The position numbers and the translations under genes were made by a program. A model generated the notes under the pieces. It did no database searches and was not told where the DNA came from. It saw only the letters and a program-made list of their open reading frames with translations. A stretch of 36,971 nucleotides of DNA from the NCBI GenBank assembly GCA_041567315.1, contig JBFGCA010000040.1, forward strand, positions 1 to 36,971, given 5' to 3'. Numbering within the stretch: position 1 is the first letter of the stretch; each line of letters opens with the position of its first letter. This stretch comes from JBFGCA01 sp041567315 (GTDB taxonomy: Bacteria; Acidobacteriota; Thermoanaerobaculia; Multivoradales; JAHEKO01). Positions 23,901-31,727 of this stretch are shown here, piece after piece.

Positions 23901-25718
23901 CTAGGGAGCGGCGGTGGCCGTCGCCTGCTGGGCGGTGATCCAGGCGTCGATGCGGGCTTCGAGGACGTCGAGGGGGAGGGCGCCGGCGCCGAGGACCTGG
24001 TCGTGGAAGGCGCGGACGTCGAAGCGGTCGGCGAGGGCGGCCGAGGCGCGCTCGCGGAGCTCGAGGATCTTGAGCTGGCCGATCTTGTAGGCCAGCGCCT
24101 GGCCGGGCCAGACGATGTAGCGGTCGGTCTCGCTCTGGATCTCCACCTCGTCGAGCGCCGAGTGGTCGCGGAAGAACTCGACCACCTGCTCGCGGCTCCA
24201 GCGCTTGGCGTGGAAACCGGTGTCCACGACGAGCCGGATGGCGCGCAGGATCTCGTCCTGCAGCCGGCCGTAGTCGCTGTAGGGGTCCTGGTAGAAGCCC
24301 ACCTCCTTGCCCAGCCGCTCGGAGTAGAGCGCCCAGCCCTCGACGTAGGCGGTGGTGAAGCCGTGGCGGCGGAACTCGGGCAGCTCGGGCAGCTCCTGGG
24401 CGATGGCGATCTGCATGTGGTGGCCGGGGACGCCCTCGTGGTAGGCGGTCGACTCCATGGTGATGATCTTGCGGGAGGTCGGGTCGCCGGTGTTGACCTG
24501 GACGCGGCCCGGGCGCGAGCCGTCGACCGCCGGCGGCATGTACTCGGCGCCGGCTGCCTCCTGCTGGCGGAACTCCTCGATCGGCCGGACCTCGCAGGCC
24601 GCCTTGGGCAACCGCCCGAACAGCTCGGGGAGCTTGGCGTACATGGCGTCGATGTGGGTCCGGTAGAGGTCGAGGATCTGCTCGCCCGACTTGGCCCGCA
24701 GCTCGGGGTTGGCCTCGACGGCGGCCTCGAAGCTCACCAGGTCGTCATAGCCCAGGCGCCGGCCCAGCGCCAGCATCTCGGCCTCGATCCGCGCTACCTC
24801 GCGCAGGCCCAGCTGGTGGATCTGGTCGGGCGTCAGATCGGTGGTGGTCTCGGTCCTGACCTCGAAGGCGTAGCGCGCCTGGCCGTCGGGGAGCGACCAC
24901 ATGCCGGGTTCGCTGCGCCCGCGGGGGGCGTATTCCTCGCGGACGAAGCGCGCGAAGGCGGCGTAGGCCGGCAGGATCTTGCCACGGATCGCCGCCAGCA
25001 CGGCGGCGCGGATGCGCTCGCGCTCCTCCTCGCCGAGGCTCCCGGGGAAGACGGCGAGCGGCTGGGCGAACGGCGAGTCGGCGGGCTCGACCGCCGCCAT
25101 GGCTTCGGCCTGGGTGACCACCTTCTCGAGCAGGAACCGCGGCGGCATCAGCCCCTCGGCCAGGCCGCGCCGCATCTGGTCGATGGTGTCCCCGAACTGG
25201 CGGGGCAGGTTGCCGTAGCGGGCCAGCAGATCGTCGTAGTCCTTGGCGTTCTGGAAGGTGAGCAGGGCGGGGAACTGGGCGGCCAGCAGGTGGATGCCCG
25301 AGATCTGGTTGACCGGCATCCGCCAGGGCGTGAAGCGGGCGCCCTCCAGCTCCTGTTCCAGCTCGCGGACCATGAGCGCCCTGTCCAGGACCTCCTGCTC
25401 CGGGAAGCCGGCGACGTCGACCGCCCGGAAGCGCTCCAGGAACTCGCGGGTCCTCACGAGGTGGGCGTCGATCGCCGCCTGCGAGAGGTCCGAGCTGCGG
25501 TCGTTCCAGCGCTTGTCGCCGAGGATCGAGGCCCACTCGGGGTTCTGCTCCATGGTGTAGTCCCAGTGCTCGGCGAGCAGGTCGCGGAGCGCCTGGCGGC
25601 GGGCGGCGAGGCCGGGATCGCCGGCGGCCGGATCGGCGGACTGGCCGGCCGCGGCGCGCGGCGACAGGGCGACCCCCAGCAGGGCCGGCAGCAGGACGAG
25701 GCAAAGGGCGAAGCGCAT
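23901..25718 (-). CDS. DUF885-family secreted metallopeptidase
   Basis: This 605-residue protein has a signal peptide (LCLVLLPALLGVALSPRAAA). DUF885 landmarks are DYTMEQNPEWASILGDKRWN near the N-terminus, then MPPRFLLEKVVTQAEAM and the zinc-site region YHEGVPGHHMQ (His427-Glu428 and His433/His434), followed by FTTAYVEGWALYSERLGKE. The family comprises probable zinc peptidases, often exported. ATG 25718 follows AAGGAGAG closely. It lies 65 bases upstream of the membrane-protein gene on the same strand and could share its transcript, but its role is likely separate. It diverges from icmF with 90 bases between. The peptide substrate is unknown. Confidence 0.88.
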   Translation of the reverse strand: MRFALCLVLLPALLGVALSPRAAAGQSADPAAGDPGLAARRQALRDLLAEHWDYTMEQNPEWASILGDKRWNDRSSDLSQAAIDAHLVRTREFLERFRAVDVAGFPEQEVLDRALMVRELEQELEGARFTPWRMPVNQISGIHLLAAQFPALLTFQNAKDYDDLLARYGNLPRQFGDTIDQMRRGLAEGLMPPRFLLEKVVTQAEAMAAVEPADSPFAQPLAVFPGSLGEEERERIRAAVLAAIRGKILPAYAAFARFVREEYAPRGRSEPGMWSLPDGQARYAFEVRTETTTDLTPDQIHQLGLREVARIEAEMLALGRRLGYDDLVSFEAAVEANPELRAKSGEQILDLYRTHIDAMYAKLPELFGRLPKAACEVRPIEEFRQQEAAGAEYMPPAVDGSRPGRVQVNTGDPTSRKIITMESTAYHEGVPGHHMQIAIAQELPELPEFRRHGFTTAYVEGWALYSERLGKEVGFYQDPYSDYGRLQDEILRAIRLVVDTGFHAKRWSREQVVEFFRDHSALDEVEIQSETDRYIVWPGQALAYKIGQLKILELRERASAALADRFDVRAFHDQVLGAGALPLDVLEARIDAWITAQQATATAAP

Positions 25719-25808
25719 GGTTCTCTCCTTTGTTGGCCAGTACGGCGGCCGGGGCGGGGAGTTTCAGGCTCGGAAGGCCGGTGCCTGCCACGCTAAGATA
25801 AGGGCGGC

Positions 25809-28800
25809 ATGAGCAGCGCCGAGCAGCCGGCGCCCTACCGGCCGCGCCACCCCATCCGCATCGTCACCGCCGCGTCGTTGTTCGACGGGCACGATGCGGC
25901 CATCAACATCATGCGGCGGCTGCTGCAGGCGGCCGGCGCCGAGGTCATCCACCTGGGGCACAACCGCTCGGCGGCGGAGATCGTCGAGTGCGCCATCCAG
26001 GAGGACGCCCAGGCCATCGCCATCACCTCGTACCAGGGCGGGCACCTCGAGTTCTTCAAGTACATGCGCGACATGCTCCGCGAGCGCGGCGCGGACATCC
26101 GCATCTTCGGAGGGGGCGGCGGCACCATCCTGCCGGCCGAGGTGGAGGAGCTCCACGCCTACGGCATCGACCGCATCTACACCCCCGACGACGGGCGGCG
26201 GATGGGTCTCCAGGGGATGATCGACGACCTGCTCCGGCGCTGCGACTTCGCGACCGTGGTGCCGCCGCTCGACGGCCACGTGGCGGCGCTCGAGGGGCGC
26301 GACCCGCGGGCCATCGGCCAGCTCATCAGCCTGGCCGAGAACTACCCCGACCAGGCGGCCGCTCTGAGCGCCGCTCTGGAGCCGCTCAACGGCGACCGCA
26401 AAGTCCCCGTGCTGGGGATCACCGGCCCGGGCGGCTCGGGCAAGTCGTCGCTGGTCGACGAGCTGGTGCGCCGTTTCCTGCGCGACTTCCCCGAGCGCGC
26501 GGTGGCGGTGATCTCGGTCGACCCCTCCAAGCGGCGCACCGGCGGGGCGCTGCTGGGCGACCGCATCCGCATGAACGCCATCCACGACCCGCGGGTCTAC
26601 ATGCGCTCGCTGGCCACCCGGCAGTCCAACCTGGCGCTCAGCCGGCACGTGGAGAAGGCGATCGAGATCTGCCGGGCGGCGGGTCACGACCTGGTGATCG
26701 TCGAGACCTCGGGGATCGGCCAGTCGGACACCGAGATCGTCGAGCACGCCGACGTCTCGCTCTACGTGATGACCGCCGAGTACGGCGCCGCCACCCAGCT
26801 CGAGAAGATCGACATGCTGGACTTCGCCGACGTCATCGCCATCAACAAGTTCGACAAGCGGGGCTCGCTCGACGCGCTGCGCGACGTACGCAAGCAGTAC
26901 CAGCGCAACCACCGGCTGTTCGAGTCGCCGGCGGCCGAGCTGCCGGTCTTCGGCACCATCGCCTCGCAGTTCAACGACCCCGGGACCAGCCGCCTCTACC
27001 GGCACGTGATCGTGGTGCTGGCCGAGAAGACCGGGGTGGCCTTCGAGGCGGCGGCGGCGCCCGACGGCGGGCGCGAGAAGCGCTCGGTGATCCCTCCCGA
27101 GCGGGTCCGCTACCTGGCCGAGATCGTCGAGAACAGCGAGCGCTACGAGAAGTTCGTCGAGCGCCAGTCGTCGCTGGCCCGCCAGCTCTACCGGCTGCGG
27201 GGCACCATCGACCTGCTGCGCGCCCGGGTGGGGGAGAGGAGCCTGGAGATCGTCGAGCCGGGCCCCGAGTCGGTGGTCGAGGTGGTCCAGAAGGTCGAGG
27301 GGGAGCCCGACTACCTGGCCGACCTGGTCGACCTCTACAACCGGCTCGAGGGCGAGCTGGACCCGGCCTGCAAGAAGCTGCTCGAAGAGTGGCCGGCCAC
27401 CCGCGAGCGCTACCGGGCCGAGAAGTACCGCTTCACCGTCCGCGACAGGGTCATCGAGCACGACCTGTTCAGCGAGTCGCTCTCGCACACCCGCGTGCCC
27501 AAGGTGGCGCTGCCGCGCTACCGCGACTGGGGGGACGTGCTGCGCTGGCTGCTCACCGAGAACGCCCCCGGGATGTTCCCCTACGCGGCCGGCGTCTACC
27601 CGCTCAAGCGCCAGGGCGAGGACCCGGCCCGGATGTTCGCCGGCGAGGGCGGCCCGGAGCGCACCAACCGCCGCTTCCACTACCTGGCCCGCGGGCTGCC
27701 GGCCAAGCGGCTGTCGACCGCCTTCGACTCGGTGACCCTCTACGGCGAGGACCCCGACCGCCGGCCCGACATCTACGGCAAAGTGGGCAACTCGGGGGTG
27801 TCGATCGCCACCGTCGACGACGCCAAGCGGCTCTACTCGGGGTTCGACCTCGGCGATCCCTCGACCTCGGTGTCGATGACCATCAACGGCCCGGCGCCGA
27901 TGATCCTCGCCTTCTTCATGAACGCCGCCGTCGACCAGCGCTGCGAGCAGTACCTGCGCGAGCAGGGCAAGACCGGGGAGGCCGAGGCGCGGGTGGCGGA
28001 GCTTTACCGCGACCGCGAGGCGCTGCGCCCGGTCTACCGCGGCGAGCTGCCCGAGGACCACGACCGGCTGGGGCTGCTGCTGTTGGGGGTGAGCGGCGAG
28101 GAGGTGCTCCCCGCCGAGACCTACCGGCGGCTGCGGGCCGAGACCCTCGGCCGGGTGCGGGGCACGGTGCAGGCCGACATCCTCAAGGAGGACCAGGCGC
28201 AGAACACCTGCATCTTCTCGACCGAGTTCGCGCTGCGCATGATGGGCGACATCCAGGCCTACTTCACCGAGCACAAAGTGCGCAACTTCTACTCGGTGTC
28301 GATCTCCGGCTACCACATCGCCGAGGCGGGGGCGAATCCCATCACCCAGCTCGCCTTCACCCTGGCCAACGGCTTCACCATCGTCGAGTACTACCTGTCG
28401 CGGGGGCTGGCGATCGACGACTTCGCCCCCAACCTGTCGTTCTTCTTCTCCAACGGCATGGACCCCGAGTACTCGGTGATCGGGCGGGTGGCGCGGCGCA
28501 TCTGGGCCAAGGCGATCCGCTACAAGTACGGCGGCAACGCCCGCTCCCAGAAGCTGAAATACCACATCCAGACCTCGGGCCGCAGCCTGCACGCCCAGGA
28601 GATCGGCTTCAACGACATCCGCACCACCCTGCAGGCGCTCTACGCCCTCTACGACAACTGCAACTCGCTCCACACCAACGCCTTCGACGAGGCGATCACC
28701 ACCCCGACCGAGGACAGCGTGCGGCGGGCGCTGGCCATCCAGATGATCATCAACCAGGAGCTGGGCCTGGCCAGGAACGAGAACCCGCTCCAGGGCAGCT

Positions 28801-29258
28801 TCATCATCGAGGAGCTGACCGACCTGGTGGAGCAGGCGGTGCTGGAGGAGTTCCGGCGGCTCTCCGAGCGCGGCGGGGTGCTGGGGGCGATGGAGCGCAT
28901 GTACCAGCGCTCGCGGATCCAGGAGGAGTCGCTCTACTACGAGTCGCTCAAGCACAGCGGCGAGCTGCCGATCATCGGCGTCAACACCTTCCTCGGCCCC
29001 GAGGGCTCGCCCACCGTCATCCCCGGCGAGGTGACCCGGGCAACGGCCGAGGAGAAGGAGGCGGCGATCGCCGCCCGCCAGGCCTTCGTGGAGCGCAACG
29101 CCGGTCGCGCCCCCGAGGCGCTGGACGCGCTGCAGCGCGCCGCGGTCGGGGACGGCAACACCTTCGCCTCGCTGATGGACGTCGGCCGCTGGTGCACCCT
29201 GGGGCAGATCACCCATGCCCTCTACCAGGTCGGCGGCCAGTACCGCCGCAACATGTAG
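25809..29258 (+). CDS. icmF: Fused isobutyryl-CoA mutase IcmF
   Basis: This 1,149-residue enzyme interconverts isobutyryl-CoA and butyryl-CoA using adenosylcobalamin. The domain order is the IcmF one. A B12-binding domain (about 15-140) has SLFDGHDAA with His28 as cobalt ligand. A MeaB-like GTPase (about 195-430) has Walker A GITGPGGSGKSS (203-214) and NKFD (346-349). A TIM-barrel mutase (about 560-1130) has SISGYHIAEAG and SLHAQEI. Phe610 and Gln798 occupy the positions of Tyr89 and Arg207 of methylmalonyl-CoA mutase, the pair that marks isobutyryl-type specificity. ATG 25809 has only a weak AAGG upstream. The next gene follows after 24 bases. Confidence 0.95.
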   Translation: MSSAEQPAPYRPRHPIRIVTAASLFDGHDAAINIMRRLLQAAGAEVIHLGHNRSAAEIVECAIQEDAQAIAITSYQGGHLEFFKYMRDMLRERGADIRIFGGGGGTILPAEVEELHAYGIDRIYTPDDGRRMGLQGMIDDLLRRCDFATVVPPLDGHVAALEGRDPRAIGQLISLAENYPDQAAALSAALEPLNGDRKVPVLGITGPGGSGKSSLVDELVRRFLRDFPERAVAVISVDPSKRRTGGALLGDRIRMNAIHDPRVYMRSLATRQSNLALSRHVEKAIEICRAAGHDLVIVETSGIGQSDTEIVEHADVSLYVMTAEYGAATQLEKIDMLDFADVIAINKFDKRGSLDALRDVRKQYQRNHRLFESPAAELPVFGTIASQFNDPGTSRLYRHVIVVLAEKTGVAFEAAAAPDGGREKRSVIPPERVRYLAEIVENSERYEKFVERQSSLARQLYRLRGTIDLLRARVGERSLEIVEPGPESVVEVVQKVEGEPDYLADLVDLYNRLEGELDPACKKLLEEWPATRERYRAEKYRFTVRDRVIEHDLFSESLSHTRVPKVALPRYRDWGDVLRWLLTENAPGMFPYAAGVYPLKRQGEDPARMFAGEGGPERTNRRFHYLARGLPAKRLSTAFDSVTLYGEDPDRRPDIYGKVGNSGVSIATVDDAKRLYSGFDLGDPSTSVSMTINGPAPMILAFFMNAAVDQRCEQYLREQGKTGEAEARVAELYRDREALRPVYRGELPEDHDRLGLLLLGVSGEEVLPAETYRRLRAETLGRVRGTVQADILKEDQAQNTCIFSTEFALRMMGDIQAYFTEHKVRNFYSVSISGYHIAEAGANPITQLAFTLANGFTIVEYYLSRGLAIDDFAPNLSFFFSNGMDPEYSVIGRVARRIWAKAIRYKYGGNARSQKLKYHIQTSGRSLHAQEIGFNDIRTTLQALYALYDNCNSLHTNAFDEAITTPTEDSVRRALAIQMIINQELGLARNENPLQGSFIIEELTDLVEQAVLEEFRRLSERGGVLGAMERMYQRSRIQEESLYYESLKHSGELPIIGVNTFLGPEGSPTVIPGEVTRATAEEKEAAIAARQAFVERNAGRAPEALDALQRAAVGDGNTFASLMDVGRWCTLGQITHALYQVGGQYRRNM

Positions 29259-29282
29259 CCGGGCCGCGAGGACGTCCATAAG

Positions 29283-31727
29283 GTGAGCGAGAGCCGAGGG
29301 CCGGCGGCCGGCGGCGCCGCGTGGGCGGTGGACTACGAGACCTGGCGCGCCCGGGTGGAGTCCGGGTCGGCCGAGCCCGGCGTCCTCGAGCGGCTGAGGA
29401 CCGAGACCCTCGACGGGATTCCCGTAGAGCCTCTCTACACGGCCGACTATCCGCGAAGTCACCGACCCGACGAGGCGGGTTTCCCTGGTTTGTGGCCCTT
29501 CGCGCGCGGCGCCCGGCCGGCGCCGGCGGCCGGCCGCGGCTGGCAGGTGTGGTCGCTGGTCCAGTGCCCGGACGGTCCACCGGCCCGGGCCGTGGCCGAC
29601 GAGGTCGATGGCGGCTGTGACGGCCTGTGGCTGCGCTTCGATCGCAATGCCCGGCTCGGCCAGGCCGGCGAGGGGCACCCAGACGGCGAGGGGCGCGCAG
29701 CCGGCGGGGGGTCGGCCGACGGCGACGGGCTGCCGCTGCGGCGGGCGGCGGATCTCGCCGCCCTGCTGGCGTCTCTCGGGAACTGTCCCCGGCTGGCCGT
29801 GACGCTCGACGCGGGCGGTAACGCCCTGCCGGTCGCGGCGCTGGCCCTCGCGGTCGATGGTGGTGAGGGTCGCCAGGCAGGCGACGAGGCAGCCGGTGGC
29901 GGGGCCGGCCCAACCGACGGACCTCGCACGGAGAAGCCGTCAGGGGAAGCTCCCGATTGGAGCTTCGGGGCCGACCCGCTGGCGGCGATGGCCCGCGACG
30001 GTGAGCTGCCGGCGCCGCTCGCCGTCCTCGAGGCCGAGATGGGCGGGCTGGCGGCCTGGTGCGCCGCCGAGCGGCCGGGCGCCCGGCCGGTCACGGTCTC
30101 GACCCTCCCCTACCACCAGGCCGGCGCCACCGCCGGCCAGGAGCTGGGCTTCGCCCTGGCCACGGGGGTCCACTACCTGCGGGTGCTGGAGCGCGCCGAC
30201 CTGTTGCCGGCGGTGGCTGCGCGCGGCCTGGAGTTCCGGCTGGCGATCGGCCGCGACCTGTTCCTGGGCGTCGCCAAGCTCCGTGCCCTGCGCCGGCTGT
30301 GGGCCGCGGTGCTGGCGGCCTGCGGCGCCGACCCGGCGCCTCCGTCCCGCATCCACGCCGTGACCTCGCCCCGCACCCTGAGCCGCCGCGACCGGCGGGT
30401 CAACATCGTGCGCGTCGCCGGCCAGGCCTGGGCGGCGGTGGTGGGGGGCGCCGACGCCGTGACCTGCCTGCCGTGCGACGCGGCGGCTGGCCCCTCCGGC
30501 CCGGCAGCCCGCCGGCTGGCCCGCACCACCCAGCTCGTGCTGGCCGAGGAGGGCCGGCTGGCCCGGGTGGTGGACCCCGCTGGCGGCTCCTACTACCTCG
30601 AGCACCTGACCGGCGAGCTGGCCCGGGTCGCCTGGGCCGAGCTGCAGGCGGTCGAAGCCGCGGGCGGGATGGCGGCCGCGCTGTTGTCGGGCGAGATCGG
30701 CCGGCGGATCGAGACCGTCTGGGCGCGGCGCAGCGAGCGGCTGGCCCGCCGCCTCGATGCGGTCACCGGCGTCAGCGAGTACGCCGATCCCCAGGAGGTG
30801 GAGCCGCCGGGGTCGCAAGGGGGTCCGGTCTCGAGGGCTGCCGGGCCGCCAGGGCGTGGAGCAGGCGCGGTGGCAGACGCGCTCTCACCTGATCCAGGAA
30901 GGTCGAGTGAGAGGAGGGTGTCCGTAGGGCCCGCAGTGGCGGGCGTAGGGCCAGGCCCAGATGCGGAGGGCGAGCAGCGGATCGGTCCAGGTCTCGGGTT
31001 GCAGCCTGGTGGGGACGCGGGGCTCGACGCGCTCGCCGATCCGGCCGTCGAGCTGGACGAGCTGGTGAGGGCAGCGGCGGACGGCGCGACGATCGCCGAG
31101 CTGGGGCGCCTGCTGGTCCGGAACGGGGTGAGGGAGCGTATCCCCCCGCTGCCCAGGCGGCGCGACGCAGCCGCCTTCGAAGCCCTCCGCGACGCCGCCG
31201 ACGGACTGGCGGCGGCCGGCCGGCGGCCCGTCGTCTTCCTGGCCAGCCTCGGCGAGCCCCGCGCCTTCCGCGAGCCGGCTGGCTTCGCGCGGCGCCTGTT
31301 CCAAGCCGGCGGCGTTCACGTTGCCGCCTCGGAGGGAACCGGCCAGCTGGACCCCGCCCAAGCGGCCGCCAGGCTGGCGGCGGCGTTCAGCGCGAGCGGT
31401 GCCGGTGCCGCCTGCCTGTGCGGCGCCGCGGCGGACCTCGCGCGTCTCGGCCCAGCTGTTGCCGCCGGGCTCTCCGGAGTCGGAGCCCGCCCGCTGATGG
31501 CCGTGGGCCGCCCCGAGGAAGTGGCAGGAGATGGCGAGAAGGTCGGGGCTCAGATCCCCGGCGGTGCGGCGTCGCAACCCGGCGAGCGAGCCGGCGGCGA
31601 TCGTGGACCGGTTGGCGGCAACGACCTGGCTGGTATCGAGTGCTGGCTCCACCCGGGCTGCGATGCACTGACCATCCTGAACGCCCTCTTGATCCCCTAC
31701 CTGGATTCCCCGGAGTGGCACCGTTGA
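29283..31727 (+). CDS. mutA: Methylmalonyl-CoA mutase small (non-catalytic) subunit, enlarged
   Basis: This 814-residue MutA-type subunit is longer than the roughly 620-640 usual for the family. Recognisable stretches are GIPVEPLYTADYPR, STLPYHQAGATAGQELGFAL, RDLFLGVAKLRALRRLWAAV, SRRDRRVNIVRVAGQ and VDPAGGSYYLEHLTGELARV. The C-terminal domain (VVFLASLGEPRAFREPAGFA) lacks the B12-ligand motif, as expected. It pairs with MutB to form the heterodimer. Extra length comes from Gly/Pro-rich insertions, the largest at residues about 507-583 with codon use unlike the rest. Translation starts at GTG 29283, ten bases after GAGGA. Its stop overlaps the TTG start of mutB. Confidence 0.85.
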   Translation: MSESRGPAAGGAAWAVDYETWRARVESGSAEPGVLERLRTETLDGIPVEPLYTADYPRSHRPDEAGFPGLWPFARGARPAPAAGRGWQVWSLVQCPDGPPARAVADEVDGGCDGLWLRFDRNARLGQAGEGHPDGEGRAAGGGSADGDGLPLRRAADLAALLASLGNCPRLAVTLDAGGNALPVAALALAVDGGEGRQAGDEAAGGGAGPTDGPRTEKPSGEAPDWSFGADPLAAMARDGELPAPLAVLEAEMGGLAAWCAAERPGARPVTVSTLPYHQAGATAGQELGFALATGVHYLRVLERADLLPAVAARGLEFRLAIGRDLFLGVAKLRALRRLWAAVLAACGADPAPPSRIHAVTSPRTLSRRDRRVNIVRVAGQAWAAVVGGADAVTCLPCDAAAGPSGPAARRLARTTQLVLAEEGRLARVVDPAGGSYYLEHLTGELARVAWAELQAVEAAGGMAAALLSGEIGRRIETVWARRSERLARRLDAVTGVSEYADPQEVEPPGSQGGPVSRAAGPPGRGAGAVADALSPDPGRSSERRVSVGPAVAGVGPGPDAEGEQRIGPGLGLQPGGDAGLDALADPAVELDELVRAAADGATIAELGRLLVRNGVRERIPPLPRRRDAAAFEALRDAADGLAAAGRRPVVFLASLGEPRAFREPAGFARRLFQAGGVHVAASEGTGQLDPAQAAARLAAAFSASGAGAACLCGAAADLARLGPAVAAGLSGVGARPLMAVGRPEEVAGDGEKVGAQIPGGAASQPGERAGGDRGPVGGNDLAGIECWLHPGCDALTILNALLIPYLDSPEWHR
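30801..31032. other. In-frame insertion in mutA with atypical codon use
   Basis: This stretch interrupts mutA between its catalytic-like and B12-like domains. On the plus strand it gives a Gly/Pro/Arg low-complexity peptide (GPAVAGVGPGPDAEGEQRIG) with many A- or T-ending codons, unlike the flanks. On the minus strand part of it reads as a better-balanced peptide, LLALRIWAWPYARHCGPYGH, with GC-rich third positions, ending at 30885. It may be a small dispersed element captured in frame. No terminal repeats or target duplication were recognised. Confidence 0.4.

Noticed and set aside
25764..29678. Leftward open frame of about 1,300 codons opposite icmF
   Set aside because: The plus strand has unmistakable IcmF motifs in every domain. 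The reverse reading is a compositional shadow full of His, Asp and Val repeats.
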